A DNA stretch of 64,000 nucleotides from contig NZ_RDSM01000001.1 in the NCBI RefSeq assembly GCF_004115155.1, positions 1,674,001-1,738,000 on the forward strand, given 5' to 3'. The DNA comes from Granulicella sibirica (GTDB taxonomy: Bacteria > Acidobacteriota > Terriglobia > Terriglobales > Acidobacteriaceae). The position numbers and the translations under genes were made by a program. Of the stretch, positions 51,657-61,050 are shown one piece after another (the first letter of the stretch is position 1; each line of letters starts with the position of its first letter). The notes beneath the pieces were generated by a model. It was given only the letters and a program-made list of their open reading frames with translations. It did no database searches and was not told the DNA's origin.

Positions 51657-53963
51657 CTATAAGATCTTGTCCAAAGTAATTGGCAGGTCCCGAACGCGTT
51701 TTCCTGTGGCGCTATAAACAGCATTCGCGACCGCTGCTCCGACACCCGTGATTCCGATTTCTCCAACCCCGTGTGCTCCCATTGGAGCGTGCGGGTCAGG
51801 AATGTCGGTCCAGATCACATCGATTTCGGGAACGTCCATGTGTACGGGCACGTGATACTCGGCAAGACTGGGGTTCATCACGCGTCCGGTGCGCTCATCG
51901 AACTCCGTCTCCTCCATGAGCGCGAGACCGAGCCCCATAATGATCCCGCCCCGGAACTGGCTCGCGGCTGTCTTCGGATTGAGAATACGGCCACAGTCAA
52001 ATGAGCCAAGAAAGCGGCTCACTCTGGTTTCACCTGTGACTGTGTTCACTCGAACCTCACAGAACATGGCTCCATAAGAGTGCATCGACCAATGTGTGAA
52101 TTCGAGCGGTGGGGGAGCGTTCGCTTCCACCGTGACCTCACTGCGTTGAGCCCGCGCCATGATGGATACATAGCTCTCGCGACGCCCCGGCTCTTCCGCC
52201 TTGCACAGATAACCGTCTCGCCCAATCACTTCGTCCGCATCAAGGCCAGCAAGCAGAGAGTCCTTACCTGCGAGTTTCAGTAATTCCTTGATGAGTTCTC
52301 GATGAGCAGCCGTGACCGAGGCACCAATCGAAGCAGTCTGCTGCGAGCCGCCCGCAAGGACAACGCCGGGAAAGTGGGAGTCTCCGTAGTTCACAGTCAC
52401 ACACTCCATACCAAGTCCAAGACGGTCGGCGGTGACCATGGTCTGCGTAGTCGCAGTCCCCATGCCCATCTCATGTGCTGCGATTTCAACGGTAGCTCGC
52501 CCATCGTGGGTCAAAGTGATCCGCGCCGCTCCGCCGGGCATTCTGTAATAAGGATATGTCGCGGTCGCACATCCCATACCGATGAGCCACTCGCCCTCAC
52601 GATGGGTGCCCGGCGTCGCTCGACGCCCTGACCAACCAAACTTTTCCGCACCAGCCCTGTAGGCTTCCACGATGTGACGCGACGAGAACGGCGCTCCGGT
52701 AGTCGGATCCTTCTCGGGCTCGTTCCGAAGCCTCAGTTCGATAGGGTCCATACCGAGACTTATAGCAAGTTCATCGACGGCACATTCCAGACCGAAGGTA
52801 CCAACCGACTCTCCCGGCGCTCGCATGAACGTATTCGCGAGCATGTCCATCTTCACCGCTTCTACATCAAGCTTGAAGCTTGCCGAGCGGTACGCCGACT
52901 TTGCCGGAAGAATGAACGGCTCCGGCATGTTGTTATGGTGGCCCATCGCTACCGTGCCCGTATGGATGAGCGCTTCGAACTGACCCTCTGCGTTTGCGCC
53001 GATTGCAACCCGTTGTTCCGTCAGAGTGCGACCGCCTACGATGCGGTAGACCCCTTCGCGGGACAGCATGATTCGCACGGGCCGTCCCGCTACTTTCGAC
53101 GCAGCAGCCGCAAGGATCTGATGCTGCCAGAGGGTCTTGCTTCCGAAGCCACCTCCAACGTAAGGAGATGTGACATGGACCTGTTCCTCCTTGAGGCCGA
53201 AGACCTGCGCAAGTGACCAGGCAGCATGAGCTACCCCTTGCGAGGCATCATGCACCCTGAGATCTTCTCCGTTCCATCCGATCGTCGCCGCATGGAGTTC
53301 GATTGGGTTGTGACTGTGGCGCGGAGTTTTGTAGATCACATCGACTTTATGCGAGGCGGCTGCCAACGAAGCTTCGGCATCCCCAATCTCCAGGAGCAGT
53401 GGTTCCCCCTGAAAAACTCCTGGCTCAGCGTTGGCCTTCGCGTCTTCGAATAAGGTCACCGACGATTCTGTCTCATAAACCACGGATACCAGCGACTTCG
53501 CGTAGTCGGCTTGCTCCTGTGTATCGGCAAGAACCAGGGCTACAGGTTGGCCATTCCAGTGGATTGCTTCATCCTGCATGATTGGCAGGTCATCGCCACC
53601 GGCGGCTTTCGCGCTCGACATGAACGGGGGCGCAGGCTTCATTCGAGGCGCGTTGCGGTAGGTCATGACCAGGACCACACCGGACGCCGCTTCAGCCGCA
53701 GCCGTATCAAGTCCCTTGATTCGGCCTTTCGCTACAGTGCTGTACTTGAGCGCCGCGTAAACCATGTTCTCCATCGGAAACTCGGCCGCGAATTTTGCCG
53801 TCCCACTCACCTTCTGCGGTCCGTCCAGCCGCGAAGTGGGCGTTCCAATAAGTCCGTGCTTTTGACGAATCAACGGGTCGGGCTTTCCACCTGGCATCCA
53901 CGCATCAGGGGCGATCTGGACGGCCTTCTTCATAACCGCTTGCGCGGCGTCTTTGATACTCAT
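51657..53963 (-). CDS. paoC: Aldehyde oxidoreductase molybdopterin subunit (PaoC/YagR-like)
   Basis: 768 aa large subunit of a xanthine-oxidase-family enzyme. Moco-binding pieces are visible: VTSPYVGGGFGSKTLWQHQI, ANTFMRAPGESVGTFGLECA, GGSQQTASIGASVTAAHREL and the C-terminal GAHGVGEIGITGVGAAVANA, whose E is the catalytic glutamate. The substrate is probably an aldehyde or aromatic heterocycle, as for PaoABC. Its start overlaps the end of the FAD subunit gene by four bases. The usual insertion chaperone (PaoD) is not next to it in this window. Confidence 0.9.
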   Translation of the reverse strand: MSIKDAAQAVMKKAVQIAPDAWMPGGKPDPLIRQKHGLIGTPTSRLDGPQKVSGTAKFAAEFPMENMVYAALKYSTVAKGRIKGLDTAAAEAASGVVLVMTYRNAPRMKPAPPFMSSAKAAGGDDLPIMQDEAIHWNGQPVALVLADTQEQADYAKSLVSVVYETESSVTLFEDAKANAEPGVFQGEPLLLEIGDAEASLAAASHKVDVIYKTPRHSHNPIELHAATIGWNGEDLRVHDASQGVAHAAWSLAQVFGLKEEQVHVTSPYVGGGFGSKTLWQHQILAAAASKVAGRPVRIMLSREGVYRIVGGRTLTEQRVAIGANAEGQFEALIHTGTVAMGHHNNMPEPFILPAKSAYRSASFKLDVEAVKMDMLANTFMRAPGESVGTFGLECAVDELAISLGMDPIELRLRNEPEKDPTTGAPFSSRHIVEAYRAGAEKFGWSGRRATPGTHREGEWLIGMGCATATYPYYRMPGGAARITLTHDGRATVEIAAHEMGMGTATTQTMVTADRLGLGMECVTVNYGDSHFPGVVLAGGSQQTASIGASVTAAHRELIKELLKLAGKDSLLAGLDADEVIGRDGYLCKAEEPGRRESYVSIMARAQRSEVTVEANAPPPLEFTHWSMHSYGAMFCEVRVNTVTGETRVSRFLGSFDCGRILNPKTAASQFRGGIIMGLGLALMEETEFDERTGRVMNPSLAEYHVPVHMDVPEIDVIWTDIPDPHAPMGAHGVGEIGITGVGAAVANAVYSATGKRVRDLPITLDKIL

Positions 53964-54946
53964 GCAACGCCTCCTGCCAACTCCGCCAGCACCGCGACAA
54001 TGGTGCGCTTTGCGAGCTCTACTTTGAATCCGTTATGGCTCAAAGGTTTTGCATCCGTGAGCTCCTCATTTGCTGCGGCCAGGAAGCTTTCATTGGTGGC
54101 GGGTCTCCCCCTCAACAAGGCCTCGAGCTTCAAGGCTCGCCAGGGTTTGTGGGCGACTCCGCCCAGAGCGAGTCGGACATCCTTTACGACTCCGATCTCT
54201 AGTTCCATCGCGGCTGCGACCGAAACCAGTGCGAACGCGTAGCTCGCTCTGTCCCGAACCTTGCGGTATATCGAATGCCGAGCGAAAGGCAAAACTGGCA
54301 ACTCCACCGCTGTGATCAATTCGCCGGGAGCGAGCGTCGTCTCGATCTCGGGATGATCCCCAGGGAGAAGGTGCAGGTCGGTGAGCGCACGGATGCGTTG
54401 ACCTTGTGAGCCTGTGACATGCACCATCGCATCAAGTGCGGCGAGAGCGACACACATGTCCGAGGGATGAGTCGCAACGCAAGACGTAGAGGCCCCAAGA
54501 ATGGCGTGGATTCGGTTGAAACCTTCGATAGCGTCACAACCTTGCCCCGGATTTCGCTTGTTGCAGCGCGATCCGTCGTCATCGTAAAAGTAGGTACAGC
54601 GAGTCCGCTGCAGCAGGTTGCCACCAACGGTAGCCATGTTGCGTATTTGTCCGGAGGCCCCGGCCAATATAGCTCGCGCAAGCAGAGGGTAGCGCGTCCG
54701 TATCGCGCGATTCTCTGCGACCGCCGTATTCCTCGCCGCAGCTCCGATAAGGATGCTACCGTCTTCCCTCTCCATGATCTCACTTGAAAGGTTGGTCACG
54801 TCAACCAATGCGGACGGCCGCTCCAGATTCTCTCGCATCAGGTCGACGAGATTCGTGCCGCCTCCGAGGTATTTCGCATCGATTTCGCCGCCATGTCGGA
54901 GGGCGTCTGCAACATCAGTCGCGCGTGCATACGTGAAGGCGTTCAT
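53960..54946 (-). CDS. paoB: Aldehyde oxidoreductase FAD subunit (PaoB/YagS-like)
   Basis: 328 aa from ATG 54946; the longer frame to 55033 runs into the upstream gene and is not used. FAD-binding pieces YLGGGTNLVDLM and GASGQIRNMATVGGNLLQRT. Cysteines in RTRCTYFYDDDGSRCNKRNPG and GQGCDAIEG match the extra [4Fe-4S] cluster that is special to PaoB-type subunits. C-terminal domain: SYAFALVSVAAAMELEIG, VRLALGGVAHKPWRA. Translationally coupled on both sides. Confidence 0.9.
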   Translation of the reverse strand: MNAFTYARATDVADALRHGGEIDAKYLGGGTNLVDLMRENLERPSALVDVTNLSSEIMEREDGSILIGAAARNTAVAENRAIRTRYPLLARAILAGASGQIRNMATVGGNLLQRTRCTYFYDDDGSRCNKRNPGQGCDAIEGFNRIHAILGASTSCVATHPSDMCVALAALDAMVHVTGSQGQRIRALTDLHLLPGDHPEIETTLAPGELITAVELPVLPFARHSIYRKVRDRASYAFALVSVAAAMELEIGVVKDVRLALGGVAHKPWRALKLEALLRGRPATNESFLAAANEELTDAKPLSHNGFKVELAKRTIVAVLAELAGGVA

Positions 54947-55446
54947 TTTGAGGCCTCCGCAAACTCCGTGATCGCATCGACAATCCCGTTGTAGGCACCG
55001 CAACGGCACAGATTTCCACTCATCCGTTCGCAAAGCTCATCGCGCGTGAGGCTGATCGACACCCCTTCCAGATCGCCGGTCACGTTGCTAGGTACACCCC
55101 GTCTTATCTCCCCCAGCATGCCCACGGCTGAGCAAATCTGCCCCGGAGTGCAGTAGCCACACTGAAAGCCGTCATGCTCAATGAACGCACGCTGGAGCGG
55201 ATGCAACACCCCCTCCGTTGATAAACCTTCGATCGTTGTTACCGAGCGACCGTCATACTGTACGGCGAGTGCGAGACAGGAGAGAATGCGTTCTCCGTCA
55301 ACCAGAACGGTGCAGGCCCCGCACGCCCCTTGGTTACACCCCTTCTTGGTGCCCGCGAGATCCAGATGGTCGCGAAGAAGGTCGAGCAAAGATACTCGCG
55401 TGTCCTTCGGCAAATCGATGGGTGATCCGTTGATGTTTATCGACAT
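54943..55446 (-). CDS. paoA: Aldehyde oxidoreductase 2Fe-2S subunit (PaoA/YagT-like)
   Basis: 167 aa with two [2Fe-2S] clusters: plant-ferredoxin type CNQGACGACTVLVDG...C and the second CGYCTPGQ...CRC (GNLCRCGAYNGIV). The Tat signal found on E. coli PaoA is missing (the protein starts MSININGSPIDLPKD), so this enzyme probably works in the cytoplasm. Overlaps the FAD subunit gene by four bases (ATGA). First gene of the three-gene operon. Confidence 0.9.
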   Translation of the reverse strand: MSININGSPIDLPKDTRVSLLDLLRDHLDLAGTKKGCNQGACGACTVLVDGERILSCLALAVQYDGRSVTTIEGLSTEGVLHPLQRAFIEHDGFQCGYCTPGQICSAVGMLGEIRRGVPSNVTGDLEGVSISLTRDELCERMSGNLCRCGAYNGIVDAITEFAEASK

Positions 55447-55501
55447 GCAATGATCCTCAAAATGTGAAAAACTGTTTCGCTATAAGACGCAAATATCGGT
55501 A

Positions 55502-55696
55502 CTCGCGCAATCGCTGATTGACCAAAAACCCTGGGGAGTAGATCGGGCGGATTGCTGGACAACAGATGGCCACAAATGGCTCAACACTCCCTATGACTGC
55601 GCAATGGCAATCTGCCGGGACGCGAACGCACTTCCGAGCGCCATGAATAGCGATGCGGTGTATTCCTCTGCATCTCCTGATGCTCAGAAAACCTAA
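55502..55696 (+). pseudogene. PLP-dependent decarboxylase fragment
   Basis: From about 55523 the + strand reads DQKPWGVDRADCWTTDGHKW, then LNTPYDCAMAICRDANAL and PSAMNSDAVYSSASP before TAA at 55694. This is the region around the PLP lysine (TDGHKWLN) of group II pyridoxal-dependent decarboxylases. Nothing of the N-terminal 250 residues or the C-terminal part is present. A short relic; no start codon is available. Confidence 0.7.
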
Positions 55697-55899
55697 CGCT
55701 TGAGTCCTCCAGGCGTGCCCGCAGTATCCCTGTCTGGGCTTATTAGCGCCGGATAGAACGCGAGACTTATCTTCTCTGTGTTGCAGAAGAGGTCATCTAT
55801 CGCCGATGCTGCTCCCTGTTCCTTCGCGTCGCGCCTCCGCGCTCTTGTCAGCGAGCGATCTCGGTCTAAAGCTAATGCTTTCTCGTGGTATCCGTGACC

Positions 55900-57018
55900 T
55901 TAGGACTCCGCAGACGTTCCGTCCCTTCCTTTAGAACTCTGTGGCTGTGCGCCCTCCAGGGAAAGATGAAAGACGGTACCTCTTTTGACAGCGCTTCGCA
56001 CCCGCATCGACGAGCCGCACTTCTTCATGATCTCAAGACTGAGCCAAAGTCCAAGCCCGTTTCCTCCAGCACCCTTGGTGGTGTAGAACGCCTCGAAGAC
56101 CCGACTCAACACTTCTGGGGGCATTCCAATCCCCGTATCAGCAACGGTCAGGCGGACACACAGTTTACCGGTACGATGATTCATAAACTTTCGGACACGA
56201 AGGACAAGGCGGCCGCCATCAGGCATAGCATCCAACGCATTGCCTACGAGATTTGCTATGACCTGTCGCAACTCCCCTTGAGGTGCAGAGACGAGAACAC
56301 CATCAGGAATGATGGTTTGTACCGTCACCCCGGATGTGACGATGCGTCCTTGGAACAGTTTTACAACGGTTCCGGCAAGCTCAGCCAAGTCGAACGGGGT
56401 CGTCCCGCCCGGATCGTGGTAGAAGCGAAGGGTGTTCGTCGCGATCTCCGAGACACGTCTAAGCTCATCTTCGGCTAGTTGAATATATTCAGAACGTTTC
56501 ACTTCGGACGATTCCGTACGAAGCAAATAAAGAAGGCTGACCACCGTGTCTAGCGGGTTCCGGATTTCATGGGCAATAGATGCGGCTAGGCGTCCCGTCA
56601 CTGCAAGCTTCTCGGATTCTATGAGTGCATCCTGAATATTCCGACGCTCGGTTCGATCAAGAACAGTTCCAATCAGTCGACTGGCTACTCGCTCACCGTT
56701 GCGTTCTTCAAAGAATGCCTTCCCTTTTCCGCCGAGCCAACGAATGAGTCCGTCAGGCCGAACGATCCGGTAGTCCAGTTCATAGAGACCCTTCCCGTTC
56801 GGATCAAGAGCGTCTGCTATCGCAGCCTCGACCAATGGACGGTCATCAGGATAAAGGACAGAGAGAAAGTCGGCATAAGCGAATTCAGCCTCGGGTGGAA
56901 ATCCAAAGATCTCTTTGCATTTGGGAGAACTGCTAAGCTCCTCTTTCGCAACAAACAGGTGCCACGTGCCTACACCAGCCGTCTCTGCGGCGAGTTGCAG
57001 CGTTTCTTCGATTTTCAA
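55900..57018 (-). CDS. PAS sensor histidine kinase
   Basis: 372 aa, soluble. PAS_3-type domain at the N terminus (AAETAGVGTWHLFVAKEEL, VLYPDDRPLVEAAIADAL, YRIVRPDGLIRWLGGKG), then HisKA with H in ASIAHEIRNPLDTV, N box NLVGNALDA, G1 DTGIGM and G2 GNGLGLWLSLE. No transmembrane segment and no linked response regulator. ATG 57018 fits the family opening ETLQLAAETAGVGTW. It is one of four closely related orphan kinases in the window. Confidence 0.88.
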   Translation of the reverse strand: MKIEETLQLAAETAGVGTWHLFVAKEELSSSPKCKEIFGFPPEAEFAYADFLSVLYPDDRPLVEAAIADALDPNGKGLYELDYRIVRPDGLIRWLGGKGKAFFEERNGERVASRLIGTVLDRTERRNIQDALIESEKLAVTGRLAASIAHEIRNPLDTVVSLLYLLRTESSEVKRSEYIQLAEDELRRVSEIATNTLRFYHDPGGTTPFDLAELAGTVVKLFQGRIVTSGVTVQTIIPDGVLVSAPQGELRQVIANLVGNALDAMPDGGRLVLRVRKFMNHRTGKLCVRLTVADTGIGMPPEVLSRVFEAFYTTKGAGGNGLGLWLSLEIMKKCGSSMRVRSAVKRGTVFHLSLEGAQPQSSKGRDGTSAES

Positions 57019-57305
57019 GGGGACACCGATTGAAGTGGGTCTGGGATTCAGCTTTGTGCAGTTCCGCTCAAAGGAGGCTAAATCGCAGTCGGTTCTTCGT
57101 CTGTCTTGAGCGACCTGCCGATCGAATATGGGCTCTCTACCCTCAACAAGAGACGAACATCAGCGTATGACAGGTAGATGCGCCGGACCATCTCGCTGTT
57201 GTGTGTTTGCTCTCGGAGAGATTAATCGGTTGATCAGAGGCAAGAACCGGACCCATTTGTTACCTGCTTGACCCTGCAGCTACAGCAGCACACCGGAGAG
57301 GGGAA

Positions 57306-57503
57306 TCAGTGAGAAACATCACGAAGAGTACGCAGCTGTTCATACGTCAGACTGTGGAGGGTTCCGTCAGATAACGTGAGCACCACAATCCCCAGAATCT
57401 CTTCGCTGACACAGATCACATCGAGAACGGGTGTCGTAGGTCTCACAACCCGCGCCTTCTTGTTCGCTAGGCTCGCACACGCCATCGATTTAGTCAGCTT
57501 CAT
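57306..57503 (-). CDS. Small protein coupled to the EAL-kinase gene
   Basis: 65 aa. It starts at the end of the large EAL-kinase gene with a four-base ATGA overlap (57500-57503), which supports it as a real gene. One beta-rich part (VVRPTTPVLDVICVSEEILG, IVVLTLSDGTLHSLTYEQL) resembles small PilZ- or RRE-like barrels, but I cannot assign a family. Possibly an accessory of the upstream protein. Confidence 0.5.
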   Translation of the reverse strand: MKLTKSMACASLANKKARVVRPTTPVLDVICVSEEILGIVVLTLSDGTLHSLTYEQLRTLRDVSH

Positions 57504-60500
57504 AAGGGGACCGGGGTTGTCGCTTGGTTTGACTTCTCATCAGTTCCAAATGGTTTGAGCGGCGGCCTTGCAAGCGATGCTGCACGCGCATAGGCCTTTT
57601 CGGCAGGTTCCTCTGTAGGAAGCTTTTGCGTGGAGCGAGGCAGGGTCACCAAGAAAGATGTACCTTTTGTCGGATTTCTCTCCGCCCAAATGGCGCCGCC
57701 GTGCTGTTCAACAATGGCGCGACAGATTGCGAGGCCGAGGCCGCTTCCCCCGAGTCGACGGGCATCGTCATGCTCAAGTTGCCGGAAGCGTTCGAACACC
57801 TTCTCAAGTTGATCCTCTGGAATGCCACGCCCTTCGTCTGAGATTTTCACCGTCAGTTGGTCGATAGACGCCCGAATATCGAGCACTACATCCCCTTGAG
57901 GCGGGGAAAACTTGATCGCATTGGACAGCAAGTTGATGAGGACCTGCAAGATTTTATCGGGATCCCCATGAAAAAGGAGCTTGCTGCCTAATGTCTGAGA
58001 GACGGCGTTAACATGAAGCTCGACCCCATGCGCTTGAGCCGTTGGCATCATTGTTTCGATAGCCTGTTCTGCCAAATCTTCTATCAAACATTCTTGCACC
58101 TGGAGAGATGTCGCTCCGGACGCTATCCGCTCGAGGTTCAGGACATCGTTGACCAACCGAATCATCCGGTCCAGGTTGCTCAGAGCAATATGAAAAAGCC
58201 TCGCGCCTTTGTCGTTCACTGGACCTGCCAGGCCCGCCGATAGAATTCCAACAGCACCCCGCACGCTTGTTAAGGGTGACCGGAGCTCATGGGACACCAT
58301 GGCGACATACTCATTCTTGAGGTCATCCAGTTCAGATCGCTTCCGCAGCTCGCATTCATCGGCCAAGTGTAGAAGCCGGGTTTCTTCGAGCTCAGCGAAG
58401 AGGTTCTCAAGCTTCCCATTTGCTTCCGTGAGGGTCTTGTTGCTTGCCTCTAGCCGAGTCGTGAGCTCCCGATTTGCGCTGATCTCTGTAAGGTTCTTCC
58501 TCCGCTCAGAGCGAAGCTCCAAGCGACCTTGAACCTCTTGGCTGAGGATAGAGAGGGCTTTGATCTGTCCGGGAGATAGGCCTCGCGGGATGGTATCTAT
58601 GACACACAGCGTGCCAATGGCTACACCGTCACCGGCATAGAGGGGCATGCCGGCATAGAAGCGGATGTGTGGTGAGCCGAGAACAAGAGGATTTTGTTCG
58701 AAGCGCTTGTCCTTTGTCGCATCTTCCACCACAAAAAGACCCTTCTCAGCGATCGCGAGTGCACAGAAGGACGACGTGATAGAAGTCTCAGTTGCAGCAA
58801 GTCCAACAGCGGCCTTGAACCATTGACGTTCGGAGTCGAGTAAGGATATAAGGCTGATGGGTGTACCGCAGATCTCAGAGGCCAGCACTACCAGATCGTC
58901 AAATTCTGGCTCGGGTAGCGTGTCGAGGATCTCAAGTTCGCCCAGTGCCCGGTGTCTCCTCTCCTTCTCCGTCGCTGTAACGGAAAGATCCGTTACATGA
59001 ATTGTCGTCTTGACCTTTACGGGTATTGCATCGTCGGGCAACGGCTTCTCCAGGTCGCTCGGAGCCACAATATCCTGCACGCTGCCGTACCAGCAGACGA
59101 TGTTACCGCTAACGTCAAACCTAGGGGCACCCTTGGCCCGCTTCCATGTCCAGCCATCTTCCCCATCCGGCACGCGATAAGCAACGTCAATGGGCGCACC
59201 TGCTCGCCTCGAGACGGCCATAGCTTTGAGTGTGGCTCGCATATCTTCCGGATGGATCTTTCTGAGCCATTCGTGATCCGCTAGATGATCGTTCATCAGG
59301 CCCGTGCTCTTATCCCATCTCGGACTCAGATCAAGATTGCGACCTTGGGGATCCATAATCCATAGGACCTGCGGATTCAGCTCAACCATGCTCCTGTAAT
59401 GAGCTTCGCTCGCTTTGAGCGCGTCCTCTGTTTGTTTTCGTTCCGTGATATCGGTCACAGCGATTGCGACTCCAACAACTTCCCCGCCCTCATCCAGCGC
59501 TGGCTGGTAGGAAACTAAGCGCGTGTCCCCGGAAGTGGGAGCTTTCGCCTCAACATCTGAGATTGCCTCCCCTTCAAGGGCACGCCTTATGAAGGGTTCC
59601 ACGGCGGGAAAGAGCTCTGGAATCATCTCGGAGACTTGACTCCCCAGATGGTTTTCAACCGGAGCGCCGTTCATCTCGGCAAGTCTTTTATTGAGATTCA
59701 CATATCTAAGATTTTGATCAACGAAGGCCAGGCCTACTGGCGCGCCATCATAGATGGCTTGGAGTTGTGCTAGCCGCTGAGACGGAGAAACCTCGAAGTC
59801 TGAAGCAGAAATGCGTCTCCAGGCGCTCCGATCGTCTGTGACGAAATGTTCACGATCAATTGAGATTGACGCAGCAAGCTCGTGTTCTGGTACGGGTTGA
59901 CCATAAAACTCCCCTTGACCAAATTCGCACCCCAGCCACAGCATCATCTCTGCCTGCTCCCGGGTCTCGATGCCCTCAGCGACAGTAGCCAAGCCGAGGC
60001 TTTGTCCAAGGCCTACAACTGCAGAGACTATCTTGCGGCTTTCCCGGCTGTCCGTCATTGAGCTGACGAAGCTTCGGTCGACCTTTAATTCGTCAAACGG
60101 CAGAGCCTGGAGATGGTGCAGGCTAGAGTAGCCCGTACCGAAATCGTCAAGCGCCAGCCTGCAACCCATCGCCTTAAGTTTAGCTACGATCGTTGCGGCA
60201 CTCTGAAGGTTGTCGATGAGGGCGCTCTCTGTTATCTCCACAATGACCCGCGAAAGTGAGAAGTTGCATTCCATGGCGATACGGTGGACTAGTTCCGGCA
60301 AGTGCAAGTCGCGTAGTTGAAGAGGAGAGATGTTAATAGCCAGTGTTAGAGGGGTCGGGATCGCGGAAGCCGCAGCAAAGGCCTTCTCCAAAATCTGTTG
60401 GGTGAGGGCGTTGATCCAGCCATCTTGTTCTGCTAGCGCAATGAATTGGCTGGGCGGAATTACACCGGCCGTAGGGTGCTTCCAACGGGCGAGTACCTCG

Positions 60501-60640
60501 AACCCAGCTAATTGCCCGGTGTGCATGGTGATCACGGGCTGAAAGAAGGGAACAAATTGGCTTTTCTTCAAAGCGCCATGGACGTCCTGGTCGTAGGAAA
60601 CCACCTTATGTAGTGGCGTCGGCATCAGCTTGTCTGTCAT
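57500..60640 (-). CDS. EAL-PAS-PAS-GAF histidine kinase fusion
   Basis: 1046 aa from ATG 60640 (AGAGAAGAGAG upstream); the longer frame to 60904 is not supported. Order: EAL (FFQPVITMHTGQLAGFEVLARW, EITESAL, DDFGTGYSSL, VDRSFV, EGIETR, all catalytic residues kept), PAS (QAIYDGAPVGLAFVDQNLRY), PAS (MDPQGRNLDLSPRWDKSTG), GAF (GELEILDTLPEPEFDDLVVL), HisKA with H in AMVSHELRSPLTSVRG, and HATPase (NLLSNAIKFS, DEGRGI, GSGLGLAICRAI). A c-di-GMP phosphodiesterase with its own histidine kinase is rare; known relatives usually separate these modules. The N-terminal part is paralogous to the protein at 31874-33877. Confidence 0.88.
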   Translation of the reverse strand: MTDKLMPTPLHKVVSYDQDVHGALKKSQFVPFFQPVITMHTGQLAGFEVLARWKHPTAGVIPPSQFIALAEQDGWINALTQQILEKAFAAASAIPTPLTLAINISPLQLRDLHLPELVHRIAMECNFSLSRVIVEITESALIDNLQSAATIVAKLKAMGCRLALDDFGTGYSSLHHLQALPFDELKVDRSFVSSMTDSRESRKIVSAVVGLGQSLGLATVAEGIETREQAEMMLWLGCEFGQGEFYGQPVPEHELAASISIDREHFVTDDRSAWRRISASDFEVSPSQRLAQLQAIYDGAPVGLAFVDQNLRYVNLNKRLAEMNGAPVENHLGSQVSEMIPELFPAVEPFIRRALEGEAISDVEAKAPTSGDTRLVSYQPALDEGGEVVGVAIAVTDITERKQTEDALKASEAHYRSMVELNPQVLWIMDPQGRNLDLSPRWDKSTGLMNDHLADHEWLRKIHPEDMRATLKAMAVSRRAGAPIDVAYRVPDGEDGWTWKRAKGAPRFDVSGNIVCWYGSVQDIVAPSDLEKPLPDDAIPVKVKTTIHVTDLSVTATEKERRHRALGELEILDTLPEPEFDDLVVLASEICGTPISLISLLDSERQWFKAAVGLAATETSITSSFCALAIAEKGLFVVEDATKDKRFEQNPLVLGSPHIRFYAGMPLYAGDGVAIGTLCVIDTIPRGLSPGQIKALSILSQEVQGRLELRSERRKNLTEISANRELTTRLEASNKTLTEANGKLENLFAELEETRLLHLADECELRKRSELDDLKNEYVAMVSHELRSPLTSVRGAVGILSAGLAGPVNDKGARLFHIALSNLDRMIRLVNDVLNLERIASGATSLQVQECLIEDLAEQAIETMMPTAQAHGVELHVNAVSQTLGSKLLFHGDPDKILQVLINLLSNAIKFSPPQGDVVLDIRASIDQLTVKISDEGRGIPEDQLEKVFERFRQLEHDDARRLGGSGLGLAICRAIVEQHGGAIWAERNPTKGTSFLVTLPRSTQKLPTEEPAEKAYARAASLARPPLKPFGTDEKSNQATTPVPL

Positions 60641-61050
60641 ATCTCTCTTCTCTGCTCTCACATAGAGACATCTGCGCGTGCTGGTCGGCCATTGGTTCAG
60701 GGCCGAGGATGAGTCTTTCTCAACGTGCAGCAACGATAGCCTTTTCATACTCTTCGATCTGTGGTGCCCACTACATAGGCGTATATAACGTGGGTGCAAA
60801 TGGAGCGGTCGGGGCTTTTTCTTCGCTGCCCAGGTTGAGTAAGGATGGGATTTAGACAAGATCGCCAAGGATCTTGAACAGTACTTTGCGTATCGCTTCA
60901 GCAAATCACGCCAGTATTAAATCTTGTGCTCGGTCGCCTACAACACAAAAGAGCGCGTATGCTTTGCGTAGCATCACAAGCCATCGCGCGGAGATCCATA
61001 CCACGCCGTCCCTGGTGTATCTGATCGGCCAGCCGAGATCGAGGCCACAC
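60641..61050. other. Divergent promoter region
   Basis: About 410 bases between the EAL-kinase fusion (-) and the Crp-family gene (+). The Crp frame stays open back to 60874 but without similarity to the family. No RNA gene or clear repeat is seen; promoters of both genes should lie here. Confidence 0.4.

Noticed and set aside
53511..54242. A 243-codon + strand frame across the Pao genes
   Set aside because: Shadow of the molybdopterin and FAD subunit genes; no motif of its own.
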